Counted from the first letter of the stretch, positions 6,566 to 14,484 are shown. The stretch is DNA of 17,831 nucleotides from Pseudomonadota bacterium (GCA_021818125.1 JAKAFG010000014.1:1-17831), one strand, 5' to 3'. Notes: generated from the sequence alone by a model not told the origin. Program-made: numbers and translations.

Positions 6566-7644
6566 ACACATGGAAGCGGACCGCGTTAGTCGCCGCTCTG
6601 GCATTCTCTACGGCAAGCCTTACCGCCTGCAGTAAATCGCCCCCTGATGCGCTACAAGTGCAGAGTAAAGTCGCGGCGCCGGTCATGCAGATGGGGAGCC
6701 AGAGCATGGCCGCCTTTGCCCGCGTTCCGGGTACGGTCACTGCCCATCAGCAGGTACAACTCAGTTCTCGTCTGAGTGGCTATATTCGCGCCATGAGCGT
6801 GCGTGATGGACAGGCCGTAAAGGCGGGACAACTGCTTTTTGAGGTCGATCCGACGGATGTGCTGGGACAGGTGCAGCAGGCGCAGGCTGGCTTGGCCGAG
6901 GCCGAATCCGCGCTCACGGACGCCCGCTCCAATTATGATCGATTCAAGGCCTTATATGCTCAGCAGGCCATTCCCGAGAAGCAGTGGGATCAGGTGAAAT
7001 CGGCTTATGCCATGGCTCAGGCCCGTGCCGCTGCGGCAAGGGGGGGTATCAGCACGGCGCGGTCGCAACTGCGTTATGCCCGGGTGACGGCGCCGTTCTC
7101 CGGTATCATTACGCGCAAGTTCATGCAGAACGGGGACCTCGCATCGCCTGGCCAGCCCATCCTGGGCTTGGCTAACACCTCCCGACTGGAAGTCCAGTGT
7201 AGTGTCAGCGGGGCCCTATACCGCAGTCTCCAAATCGGTCAGAAAGTCGCTGTCATCTCCGACGGAAAAAGCGTTTCCGCAACGGTTCTGGATATGGTCG
7301 GAGCCGCGGACGCGATGACCCATACGCACATGGTCAAGCTCGGCTTGCCCGCAGACAGTACACTGCAGGCCGGTGACTATGTCAGTGTAGAAGTGCCGGT
7401 CACCCGGCGGCAGGTGATGGTGGTGCCAGCGGCTGCCTTGCTGGATCGGGCCGGTATTCCGGGTGTTTTCGTTGTTGATGCGCAAGGCATCGCGCACTAT
7501 CGCATGGTGCGGCCGGGGCAAAGTACGCCGGAGGGCGTGGAAATTCTTTCCGGTCTGAGTGTGGGTGAGACGGTAGTCGTGGGTAATCTCGCTGCGGTGA
7601 ATAATGGCGACCATATTGAGCCAGCCGGAGCTGCTCATGGCTGA
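6562..7644 (+). CDS. RND efflux periplasmic adaptor (membrane-fusion) lipoprotein
   Basis: This 360-residue membrane-fusion protein begins with a lipoprotein signal ending SLTAC-S, so C23 should be lipidated and the adaptor anchored in the inner membrane. Domains in order are a first half of the lipoyl/barrel-sandwich (about 60-97, QVQLSSRLSGYIRAMSVRDG), an Ala/Gln-rich alpha-hairpin coiled coil (about 98-165), the second lipoyl half (about 170-200, VTAPFSGIITRKFMQNGD), a beta-barrel and a membrane-proximal domain (about 285-355). It bridges the RND permease to the TolC-like channel. AGAAGGA lies eight bases before the ATG, which overlaps the tolC-like stop by four bases. The short hairpin suits an RND adaptor rather than a HlyD type I partner. 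Confidence 0.92.
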   Translation: MNTWKRTALVAALAFSTASLTACSKSPPDALQVQSKVAAPVMQMGSQSMAAFARVPGTVTAHQQVQLSSRLSGYIRAMSVRDGQAVKAGQLLFEVDPTDVLGQVQQAQAGLAEAESALTDARSNYDRFKALYAQQAIPEKQWDQVKSAYAMAQARAAAARGGISTARSQLRYARVTAPFSGIITRKFMQNGDLASPGQPILGLANTSRLEVQCSVSGALYRSLQIGQKVAVISDGKSVSATVLDMVGAADAMTHTHMVKLGLPADSTLQAGDYVSVEVPVTRRQVMVVPAAALLDRAGIPGVFVVDAQGIAHYRMVRPGQSTPEGVEILSGLSVGETVVVGNLAAVNNGDHIEPAGAAHG

Positions 7645-10600
7645 ACCAGGGCAGCGGCAAAACCTGGCGGGGCGGCTTGCCCAGTCTTTTTACCAGTCCA
7701 AGATCACGGTGCTGATCATGGTGGCCATTGCCCTGTTCGGGGCCTTGGCCATTCTCGTCACGCCGCGCCTGTATAATCCTGAAATTGTGGTACCCGCTGC
7801 CGAAATTTTCATCATGCGGCCCGGTTCTGACAGCGAGGAAATTCACCATCTGGTGATACGCCCGTTGGAAGCCCTGATGGCGTCTCTGCCTGGTGTCCAT
7901 CACACCTATGGTTATGCCGTCAATGACATGGGTATGGTCACCGTCGAGTTTCAGGTCGGTGCCAACGAAGAGAAAAGCCTGCTCGAAGTCTACAACCAGC
8001 TCAGCCGGAATATGGACAAAATGCCCCCCGGTACGGCGCAGCCCCTGGTTAAATCCATAGGCATTAACGACGTTCCGATCATGTCGCTGACCCTGAGCTC
8101 CAGCCAGTTGACGCCTTTGGCGTTGCGTCAGGTCGGCGTGCGGCTCATGGATCAGTTGCAGAGTGTGCCGGATGTGGCGAACGCCGAGGTGATTGGCGGT
8201 AGTCCTCTGGCGATCAATGTCTGGCTGAATCCGGCCAAGCTCTCTAGCGTCGGTCTCAGCCTGGAAAATATTCAGCAGGCGCTGAAGGGGAGCAATGTGA
8301 TTCTCCCTGGCGGCAACCTGGTGCGGAACAACCAGGAAGTCCCTCTGCGCATCAATGGGGCGATAGGGTCAGCACGGGGTGTCGGTGACCTCATTATCGG
8401 CAGTCATGACGGGCAACCGATATTTCTTAAAGACGTGGCCCGGGTAGAAGAGGGCGCTGCGGAAAACAACATCGCGACCAGTGATACGGCCGGGCGTGCA
8501 AACCGGATCGGTGTACCAGCGGGTACGACCATGCCGGCAGTCACTATCACCCTCGCCAAGCGCCCGGGTGCGAATGCCGTTACGGTGGCAGACGCGATCA
8601 AGGCGAAAGTGGATCGTCTGGAGCGGGAGACCCTGCCGGAGGGGGTGCATGTTTCCATTACCCGCGATTATGGTGCCCGTGCCGATGACGCAGTCAGCGC
8701 GCTCTTCGAGCACCTCAGTATCGCTGTCGGGGTAGTTGCTGTCATCCTGATGATTTTCCTCGGATGGCGCGAGGCGGGCATCGTTATTCTGACGGTGCCA
8801 CTCACACTGGGCGCCGTGTTGGGCATCGGCTGGCTGCTCGGGCAGACGATCAACCGGATCACGCTGTTTGCGCTCATTCTGTCGCTGGGTCTACTGGTGG
8901 ACGGCGGCATTGTCGTCATTGAAAACATTCATCGTCATCTGCATGGCTGCGGCAAGGATGGTTTTGCCCGCTGTATCATCACCGCCAGCAATGAGATTGG
9001 TAATCCGACAAATATAGCGACGCTGGCGGTGATTCTCGCCTTCGTGCCCATGGCTTTTGTGACCGGGATGATGGGACCCTTCATGTTGCCCATCCCCATT
9101 TTTGTACCTATTGCTATGATTGCGTCGGTATTGCTCGCTTATACGGTGGTGCCTTGGGGTGCTTATCGTTTTCTGCGCCGCAAAGCGGCCAAGCAGGTCG
9201 GCAGTGAGGAAGGCGCGCATGAGCCGCGACCAGACGCTCTGCAGCGGGGATACATCCGGGTGTTCAAGCCTCTGTTGAAATCTCCGGGGCGCCGTAATAT
9301 CTTTTTCATCGTGGTCATTGCGCTGCTCCTGCTGGCGATGCTGATGCCGATGTGGCAGTTCATCCGCCCCCAAGGCATGAATGGTCCCCTGAGTGCCCTC
9401 GGCGTGAACCTGAAGATGCTTCCAGAGGGAAACGTCAGTGATTTCATGATTCAGGTGGATACCCCTGCGGGGACCGCACTGGATGAAACCGGGCGGGTTA
9501 CCGAAGCGGTGGGCAATGTGCTCAGCCGGAATCGCTATATCGAAAATTTCCAGACCTATCTGGGGCGTTCAGCACCTGTGGATTTCGCAGGGCTGGTGCG
9601 CGGTGACATGATGCGCCAAGGCAGTAATTACGCGCAGATTCAGGTCAATATGGTGCCGCGGGATGAGCGACCCATGTCCCACACCGTTTCCGTGGAAGTC
9701 TACAAGGCGTTGCAACCGGTCCGGGAACGTTTCCCTAGTAGCATTATCAAGATTTTTGAGGTGCCGCCGGGGCCGCCGGTACGTGCTCAGGTGGTGGCCG
9801 AGCTCTACGGACCCAACTATGACAAGCTGCGCCAGGTGGCGGGTATGGTCGAACAGTACTTCCGCAAAGACTATGACATGATCAATGTGGATGACTCGGT
9901 GACCGCTACAGTGCCTGAGTATCTGCTGCATGTGGACCAGCAGAAGGCGATGCTCGCCGGTGTCGCGCCGGCGCAGGTGGCCGCGCTGGTGCATGATTAT
10001 GTGGCGGGTACCAGACTGGGTGCTTTGCATGTGGAAAATGCCCGCGAACCGGTAGATATTGTTCTCCGTGTTCCCCCGGCGGATCGCGCCTGGCGTCAGC
10101 AGATACTCGACTTACGGGTGCAGAGCCGGAGCGGGCAGCAGGTGCCTCTGGCGAGCATCGTGCAGATTGAGCGGACGACGCTGGCCAAGCCGATTTACGA
10201 TCGTGATCAACATCCTGTGGTGTATGTGACCGGAGATCTCATGGGCTCCAGCCCAGTCTATGCCGTGTTGTCGCTGAATCACTGGCTGGATGGCAGGACC
10301 ATCGACGGTGTGCCTCTCAGCACGGGTAATCTGGGTTTTTCGCCGGCGCAGCCCGATGATATTACCCATTACCAGATTCTCTGGGGCGGTGACATGCGCC
10401 TGACCCTCGATGTATTCCGTGATCTCGGCGCCGCTTTTATTATCGCTCTGGTATTTATTTACCTGATGCTGGTGGCTTACTACCAGTCTTTCGTGATGCC
10501 GGTGATCGTCATGGGCGCTATTCCTATGACGTTGATCGGGGTTTTCCCTGGACACTGGCTGTTGAATACACCGTTTAATGCCACTTCTATGATCGGAGTC

Positions 10601-10912
10601 ATCGCGCTGGCAGGTGTCGTGGTGCGCAACTCCCTGTTGCTGATCGACTTCATTATCGATTACCGGCGTCAGGGCTACGCACTGGAAGAGGCAGTGTTGC
10701 AGGCCGGTGCGGTGCGTTTTCGCCCCATTTTGCTGACAGCACTCGCCATCATGTTTGGCTCTGCCATCATGGTGACCGATCCGGTCTTTGGCGGGCTAGC
10801 CGTTTCCTTGATTTTTGGCACTTTCGCCTCCACACTGCTGACACTGATCGTGATCCCATTGCTCTATTTCCTCTGGGAGCGGCGCTTGGAAAAACAGACA
10901 CAAGGAGTTTGA
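7637..10912 (+). CDS. RND-superfamily efflux permease
   Basis: This is a 1091-residue inner-membrane pump with the standard duplicated plan: TM1 (about 19-40), a large periplasmic loop, TM2-TM6 (about 365-530), TM7 (about 553-573), a second periplasmic loop and TM8-TM12 (about 930-1080). The ATG at 7637 has GGAG (7627-7630) six bases upstream and overlaps the adaptor by eight bases; an in-frame ATG at 7604 lacks a ribosome site. The proton-relay region of TM4 reads LLVDGGIVVIEN: D422 is kept but the second Asp of AcrB-like pumps is Gly. TM10 reads VVVRNSLLLIDF, with R997 where AcrB has Lys. It is therefore not a textbook HAE1 drug pump. The only cysteines, C438 and C446, lie in the cytoplasmic loop after TM4. 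The substrate is unknown. Confidence 0.93.
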   Translation: MAEPGQRQNLAGRLAQSFYQSKITVLIMVAIALFGALAILVTPRLYNPEIVVPAAEIFIMRPGSDSEEIHHLVIRPLEALMASLPGVHHTYGYAVNDMGMVTVEFQVGANEEKSLLEVYNQLSRNMDKMPPGTAQPLVKSIGINDVPIMSLTLSSSQLTPLALRQVGVRLMDQLQSVPDVANAEVIGGSPLAINVWLNPAKLSSVGLSLENIQQALKGSNVILPGGNLVRNNQEVPLRINGAIGSARGVGDLIIGSHDGQPIFLKDVARVEEGAAENNIATSDTAGRANRIGVPAGTTMPAVTITLAKRPGANAVTVADAIKAKVDRLERETLPEGVHVSITRDYGARADDAVSALFEHLSIAVGVVAVILMIFLGWREAGIVILTVPLTLGAVLGIGWLLGQTINRITLFALILSLGLLVDGGIVVIENIHRHLHGCGKDGFARCIITASNEIGNPTNIATLAVILAFVPMAFVTGMMGPFMLPIPIFVPIAMIASVLLAYTVVPWGAYRFLRRKAAKQVGSEEGAHEPRPDALQRGYIRVFKPLLKSPGRRNIFFIVVIALLLLAMLMPMWQFIRPQGMNGPLSALGVNLKMLPEGNVSDFMIQVDTPAGTALDETGRVTEAVGNVLSRNRYIENFQTYLGRSAPVDFAGLVRGDMMRQGSNYAQIQVNMVPRDERPMSHTVSVEVYKALQPVRERFPSSIIKIFEVPPGPPVRAQVVAELYGPNYDKLRQVAGMVEQYFRKDYDMINVDDSVTATVPEYLLHVDQQKAMLAGVAPAQVAALVHDYVAGTRLGALHVENAREPVDIVLRVPPADRAWRQQILDLRVQSRSGQQVPLASIVQIERTTLAKPIYDRDQHPVVYVTGDLMGSSPVYAVLSLNHWLDGRTIDGVPLSTGNLGFSPAQPDDITHYQILWGGDMRLTLDVFRDLGAAFIIALVFIYLMLVAYYQSFVMPVIVMGAIPMTLIGVFPGHWLLNTPFNATSMIGVIALAGVVVRNSLLLIDFIIDYRRQGYALEEAVLQAGAVRFRPILLTALAIMFGSAIMVTDPVFGGLAVSLIFGTFASTLLTLIVIPLLYFLWERRLEKQTQGV

Positions 10913-10918
10913 TTGCAG

Positions 10919-11140
10919 ATGAATACTGAACGTTGGGTACGGGTGGTTGCTGGCTTTTTTGTGCTGATAAGTGTGGTATTGGGCGCTCCGGCCAGCCCTA
11001 TATTTGTGAATGAGTGGTTTTTGGCCTTCACCCTTTTTGTGGGTTTTAACCTGCTGCAAAGCGGTTTCACCTGCTTTTGCCCGCTGGACCGCATCTTGCT
11101 AAAGCTCGGGGTGCCGGGTTCCGGGGCCTGCGGACGCTAA
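10919..11140 (+). CDS. DUF2892 (YgaP-type) two-helix membrane protein
   Basis: This 73-residue protein begins MNTERWVRVVAG and has two hydrophobic helices (about 9-25 and 32-50). They are followed by NLLQSGFTCFCPLDRILLKLGV, the hallmark of DUF2892, which is also the C-terminal membrane part of E. coli YgaP. AAGGAG lies at 10902-10907. The ATG at 10919 is chosen because family members start with this NxERWVR segment; a TTG at 10913 is closer to the ribosome site and would add two residues. Three cysteines are present: CFC after the second helix and one near the end. It sits six bases after the RND stop and three bases before the rhodanese start. In YgaP this domain anchors a rhodanese and may pass thiocyanate or sulfur species. 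Confidence 0.87.
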   Translation: MNTERWVRVVAGFFVLISVVLGAPASPIFVNEWFLAFTLFVGFNLLQSGFTCFCPLDRILLKLGVPGSGACGR

Positions 11141-11143
11141 GCC

Positions 11144-11569
11144 ATGGAACATAAGATTCTTTTTTTTATAGAGTCCCAATGGCCGTTGTTGCTGGGTGCG
11201 GGCGCTTTGATTGCCATGATTTTTAAGGGACCGTTGACGCGCGGGGTGGCGGGTATTCATGAAGTGGATCCGATCGCCGCGGTGCAGTTGATCAACCACG
11301 AAGATGCCGTAATCATTGATGTGCGCGAGCAGAGTGAGTGGTCCCAAGGGCATCTGCCCGGTGCCCGGCACATTCCGCTGGGTGACTTACCCAAGTATAT
11401 GCAGGATCTGGAGAAGCATCGCGGCCATCATGTTATCTGTCAGTGTGCGAGTGGTATGCGTTCGGCGCGTGCCGCGTCCAGCCTGAAAAAGGCCGGTTTT
11501 GATAAGATTTATAGCCTGAAAGGTGGAATCGGCGCCTGGCGGAGTGCCGGATTGCCGGTAGAGAAGTGA
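11144..11569 (+). CDS. Membrane-anchored rhodanese (sulfurtransferase)
   Basis: This 141-residue protein has an N-terminal membrane helix (about residues 5-27, ending FKG), a short linker and one rhodanese domain (about 40-138). Landmarks are DVRE at 59-62, GHLPGARHIP at 69-78, and the active loop C101-A-S-G-M-R106 with the catalytic cysteine C101 that would carry the persulfide. The C-terminal signature is YSLKGGIGAWRSAGLPV. A second cysteine, C99, lies two residues before the catalytic one (CQC). Single-domain rhodaneses move sulfane sulfur from thiosulfate, polysulfide or glutathione persulfide to thiols. It is preceded by DUF2892 and followed by a glutaredoxin two bases downstream, so it probably works at the inner membrane face in a sulfur relay. 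Confidence 0.9.
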   Translation: MEHKILFFIESQWPLLLGAGALIAMIFKGPLTRGVAGIHEVDPIAAVQLINHEDAVIIDVREQSEWSQGHLPGARHIPLGDLPKYMQDLEKHRGHHVICQCASGMRSARAASSLKKAGFDKIYSLKGGIGAWRSAGLPVEK

Positions 11570-11571
11570 TT

Positions 11572-11853
11572 ATGAAGGGGGCGGCGGTGCGGATGTATGC
11601 GACCGGCGTTTGCCCTTATTGCCACAGGGCCGAAGCGCTTTTGCGCAGCAAGGGCGTCACCCCCGAGATTATTCGGGTGGACCGGGACCCTGCGCAACGC
11701 CAGACCATGCAAAGGCTCGCCCACGGGCGGCGGTCTGTCCCGCAAATATTTATCAACGACCAGCATGTGGGCGGTTATGATGACATCGCCGCCCTGGATC
11801 GCCGCGGGGCCCTGGACCCCCTGCTGCAGGAAGAGGGCTGGGAGCGTGGATAG
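11572..11853 (+). CDS. grxC: Glutaredoxin (GrxC type, dithiol CPYC)
   Basis: This 93-residue dithiol glutaredoxin has its active site CPYC at residues 14-17. A SVP loop in RSVPQIFI (the usual TVP cis-proline) and a GGYDD glutathione-binding segment are present. It reduces disulfides and glutathione mixed disulfides using GSH. The ATG at 11572 is chosen over the overlapping GTG at 11566; a GAGAAG stretch (11561-11566) precedes it and overlaps the rhodanese stop. Position behind the rhodanese suggests it handles glutathione persulfide or mixed disulfides formed by sulfur transfer, though a general role is equally possible. Confidence 0.9.
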   Translation: MKGAAVRMYATGVCPYCHRAEALLRSKGVTPEIIRVDRDPAQRQTMQRLAHGRRSVPQIFINDQHVGGYDDIAALDRRGALDPLLQEEGWERG

Positions 11854-11882
11854 TACGGTTCAATGTAAAATCGGGGGAAAAT

Positions 11883-12317
11883 ATGACATCCGTTATATTG
11901 CTTTGTCCTGCCTGCGGCGCCGTCAATCGGGTGCCCAAAGAGCGTCTGGGGGAAAACCCCAGGTGTGGCAAATGCCACGCACTGATTTTTCCAGATCACC
12001 CCGTTAATCTCAGCAGTAGCCGTTTTTCCGAATATGTTCAGAAAAACGAATTGCCGGTGCTGGTCGATTTCTGGGCCCCCTGGTGCGGACCTTGCCGGAC
12101 GATGGCGCCGCAGTTTGAGCAGGCCGGTCGGGCGATGCGGGGGCGTGTGCTCTTCGCCAAGGTGAATACCGAAGACGAACAGCAAATCGGTGGACGCTTT
12201 CAAATTCGTTCCATCCCTACCATGGTGCTTTTTAAGGCAGGAAAAGAACTGGCGCGAGTTAGCGGTGCCATGGGGGCGGCGGAACTTCAGCGCTGGCTGG
12301 CGGGGCAAGGTGTCTGA
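11883..12317 (+). CDS. trxC: Thioredoxin 2 (zinc-ribbon thioredoxin, TrxC)
   Basis: This 144-residue thioredoxin carries an N-terminal zinc ribbon with two CxxC pairs (C8/C11 and C28/C31), followed by a full thioredoxin fold. The active site is FWAPWCGPC (C68/C71) and the cis-proline loop is IRSIPT. This arrangement matches E. coli TrxC, a cytosolic disulfide reductase with a zinc-binding N-terminal extension and a more oxidation-responsive role. A GGGGGA stretch stands just before the ATG. The gap from the glutaredoxin is 29 bases with no clear terminator, so it may belong to the same transcript. In sulfur oxidisers such reductases could release sulfide from persulfides, which is inference here. 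Confidence 0.93.
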   Translation: MTSVILLCPACGAVNRVPKERLGENPRCGKCHALIFPDHPVNLSSSRFSEYVQKNELPVLVDFWAPWCGPCRTMAPQFEQAGRAMRGRVLFAKVNTEDEQQIGGRFQIRSIPTMVLFKAGKELARVSGAMGAAELQRWLAGQGV

Positions 12318-12373
12318 GATAACCTGGTATCTCCTTCATAACTCAATATTTATAAATGAGTAGTAGGGGGGCA

Positions 12374-13702
12374 ATGGTCAGGAAACCCAGTGAGAGTTCC
12401 ACGAGGCGGCAGTTCCTGCGACAGGCGGCGCTGGGTGGCGCATTGCTGTGTACCTGGAATATGGCCGCCGCCGCGCAACTCCGCGCGCTACGGGTGGGCC
12501 GCTATCATCAGGGTGTGCGTCTGGTCTTTGATCTGGATCGGCGTTTGACGGCTGTGCCGGTGATCCGCAGCGTGGGTGAAGTGCTGCATATTGAGTTGCC
12601 GGGGATAGAGCATGGGCTTAATCGTCCCGTAGTGCCTGCGTTGGGTCCCCTGCAAGGTGGTGCGGAGATGAATGAAAGTGCCGCCGGGTTGGTTCTGCGC
12701 TTGCCTTTACGGGAATCGGTGCGCTGGCGCAGTTTCTCTCTGGGTCCTGGTGGGGGTGCATCGCATCGCCTGGTGCTGGACTTGATGCCCGTCGCTGGAA
12801 CTGTGGTGGAATCCTCCCGTTCGCATGCCGTTGCTGGAGCGGGACGGTCCATTGTGGTCTGCCTGGATCCTGGTCATGGCGGCCATGATCCGGGCGCCAT
12901 CGGCGCCAAAGGGACCCGCGAAAAAGATGTCGTGCTGGATGTCGGCCTGTCTCTGGCCCAACTGATCCGCAGCACCCCCGGAATGCGTCTGGTCATGTCC
13001 CGCAACACGGATCGCTATGTGCCGCTTATGGATCGCATGCATTTGGGTTTAGAGGAACATGCCGACCTCTTCGTCTCTATTCATGCTGATGCCTTCCCGG
13101 AGCGCGCTGTGTGTGGCTCGACGGTATGGGCGTTATCGGCAACGGGGGCGAGTAATGCGGCAGCCCGCTGGTTGGCCAAAACGCAGAATGCCGCGGATCC
13201 CCTCCTCGGAGACGTACAGTCGGGTGTTCACGATCCGATGCTCAATGAAGTGCTCATCAATATGACCCAGACGGCCGCCATGAATTCGGCGGCGGCCGCA
13301 GCGGATGTCATGATTCGCGGATTAGCCGGGGTAGAGGATTTGCACAATGCCGCCGTGCAGCATGCCAATTTCGTAGTGCTGCGTGCCCCAGATGTGCCTT
13401 CCATGCTCGTGGAGACCGCCTTTATTTCTAATCCTGAAGAAGAGCAGCGCCTGCGCGATCCGGATTTTCGTCAAGTACTCGCGCGCACCATGCACGATGC
13501 GGTTGTTGCCCATTTCGTGAAGGCGCCACCCGCGGGTAGCGCCTGGTCGGCGACACGGCATGTGCTGAGCAAAGGGGAAAATCTGGCGGGTGTGGCGCGC
13601 CGTTACGGGCTGAGTGTAGAGGCCTTGCGTCTGGCCAATAATCTGCCGCGCGGGGAGGGGCAGCCCGGAGAACATCTGCGTGTGCCCATTATGGGCGTCT
13701 GA
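12374..13702 (+). CDS. amiC: N-acetylmuramoyl-L-alanine amidase AmiC with Tat signal and LysM domain
   Basis: This 442-residue periplasmic amidase splits daughter-cell peptidoglycan by cutting the MurNAc-L-Ala bond. It has a twin-arginine signal (TRRQFLRQ, R11/R12, then a hydrophobic stretch ending AAAAQ) and an AMIN domain (about 35-145). The Amidase_3 catalytic domain spans about 160-385, with zinc ligands H168 (DPGHGG), E183 (EKDVVLDV) and H237 (SIHADAF) and catalytic E347 (VETAFISN). A C-terminal LysM domain follows (about 395-440). The ATG at 12374 is chosen because a G-rich GGGGGG precedes it; the in-frame ATG at 12356 has no ribosome site. Tat export is known for E. coli AmiC, which lacks LysM; LysM-tailed amidases occur in pseudomonads (AmiB). 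Confidence 0.92.
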   Translation: MVRKPSESSTRRQFLRQAALGGALLCTWNMAAAAQLRALRVGRYHQGVRLVFDLDRRLTAVPVIRSVGEVLHIELPGIEHGLNRPVVPALGPLQGGAEMNESAAGLVLRLPLRESVRWRSFSLGPGGGASHRLVLDLMPVAGTVVESSRSHAVAGAGRSIVVCLDPGHGGHDPGAIGAKGTREKDVVLDVGLSLAQLIRSTPGMRLVMSRNTDRYVPLMDRMHLGLEEHADLFVSIHADAFPERAVCGSTVWALSATGASNAAARWLAKTQNAADPLLGDVQSGVHDPMLNEVLINMTQTAAMNSAAAAADVMIRGLAGVEDLHNAAVQHANFVVLRAPDVPSMLVETAFISNPEEEQRLRDPDFRQVLARTMHDAVVAHFVKAPPAGSAWSATRHVLSKGENLAGVARRYGLSVEALRLANNLPRGEGQPGEHLRVPIMGV

Positions 13703-13724
13703 CTCGGCATGGCGATAGCTCGGG

Positions 13725-13741
13725 CAGTTATGTTATAACTG
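13725..13741. promoter_or_regulatory. Dyad operator-like site upstream of the hemolysin III gene
   Basis: CAGTTAT-GTT-ATAACTG is a perfect inverted repeat with 7-base arms and a 3-base spacer, 33 bases upstream of the start. It overlaps the only AT-rich, -10-like sequence in this short gap, as expected for a repressor or activator site. It is too short and lacks a T-run for a terminator. The binding protein is unknown. Confidence 0.45.
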
Positions 13742-13774
13742 TACCAGCAGGGAGTGCGGAATGGCGGAAAGGTG

Positions 13775-14428
13775 ATGGGAGAAGACTCAGTCGGTATGGT
13801 GCGGGGTCAAACCCGCGTTGAAGAATGGATCAACGGCCTGCTGCATGGTGCGGGCGCAGTCGGCGCTCTGTTGGTCTTCATCTTGTGGCTGGTCGGCGCT
13901 GGTCTCCACAGCACCCATCTTGCGGTGGCCAGTGTCAGCATCTTTGTGGTCACCATCTTGATGCTCTATCTGGCTTCGACCATCTATCACATTCTGCCGT
14001 CTGGGCGACTCAAATGCGCCTTTCAGCTGGTGGACCGCTCCGCCATTTACCTGCTTATTGCGGGTACTTACACCCCGGTGACGCTGATGGTGCTTCATGA
14101 CCCGTGGGGCTGGGCACTGCTGGCACTGGAGTGGGGTTTGGCAGCGCTGGGCATTACCCTGCTGGCCGTGGGCGGGACGCGCTTTCAATCGGCCTCTCTC
14201 TGGCTATATCTCCTCATGGGCTGGTTGGCGGTCTTCGCAGCGGTGCCACTCTATGATGCTGCGCCTGGCTGGTTTTTATGGTGGTTAGCCGCTGGTGGAC
14301 TGGCTTATACCATGGGGGTCCTCTTTTTTGTGCTGGATCGTTGGAAATACTTTCATTCCATCTGGCACGTTTTTGTCATTGCCGGTACTGCCCTGCAATT
14401 CTGGGCGATTCTTCAGTACGCTGGCTGA
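13775..14428 (+). CDS. Hemolysin III / PAQR-family membrane protein
   Basis: This 217-residue protein has about seven predicted membrane helices and the conserved polar residues of the hemolysin III/PAQR superfamily. These are E17 and H24 in EEWINGLLHGAG, S68-xxx-H72 in STIYH, D87 in VDRSAIYLLIAGTYTP, and H194/H198 in FHSIWHVFVIAG. The two late histidines and H72 form the predicted zinc site. Bacterial members (YqfA) are linked to membrane lipid or ceramidase-like activity; haemolysis has been reported only for a few. The start is uncertain: ATG 13775 follows GGAAAGG closely, while a GTG at 13754 would add seven residues. It stands 72 bases after amiC and ends just before the tRNA-Glu promoter. 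Confidence 0.88.
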   Translation: MGEDSVGMVRGQTRVEEWINGLLHGAGAVGALLVFILWLVGAGLHSTHLAVASVSIFVVTILMLYLASTIYHILPSGRLKCAFQLVDRSAIYLLIAGTYTPVTLMVLHDPWGWALLALEWGLAALGITLLAVGGTRFQSASLWLYLLMGWLAVFAAVPLYDAAPGWFLWWLAAGGLAYTMGVLFFVLDRWKYFHSIWHVFVIAGTALQFWAILQYAG

Positions 14429-14446
14429 TTGCACGCCCGCTTATTC

Positions 14447-14474
14447 TTGCTTTTTTGATAAAAGCGCATATAAT
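14447..14474 (+). promoter_or_regulatory. sigma-70-type promoter of tRNA-Glu(CTC)
   Basis: TTGCTT (14447-14452), a 16-base spacer and a perfect TATAAT (14469-14474) end 10 bases before the tRNA. The stretch GCCCGCTCGC after the -10 is GC-rich, like the discriminator of stringently controlled stable-RNA promoters. Confidence 0.75.
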
Positions 14475-14484
14475 TTGCCCGCTC

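Noticed and set aside
5210..6604. A 464-codon open frame on the - strand opposite the tolC-like gene
   Set aside because: It lies almost exactly antisense to a well-supported outer-membrane channel gene, has no recognisable motif, and its composition (rich in Arg, Gly, His, Gln) is typical of a shadow frame in GC-rich DNA.
11883..12317. Possible periplasmic thioredoxin serving the cell envelope
   Set aside because: There is no signal peptide or membrane helix, and the N-terminal zinc ribbon is that of cytosolic TrxC.
12341..12361. ACTCA...TGAGT with an internal ATTTATAAAT palindrome before amiC
   Set aside because: The two symmetries have different centres and the sequence is AT-rich, so chance is likely; no T-run or clear promoter partner.
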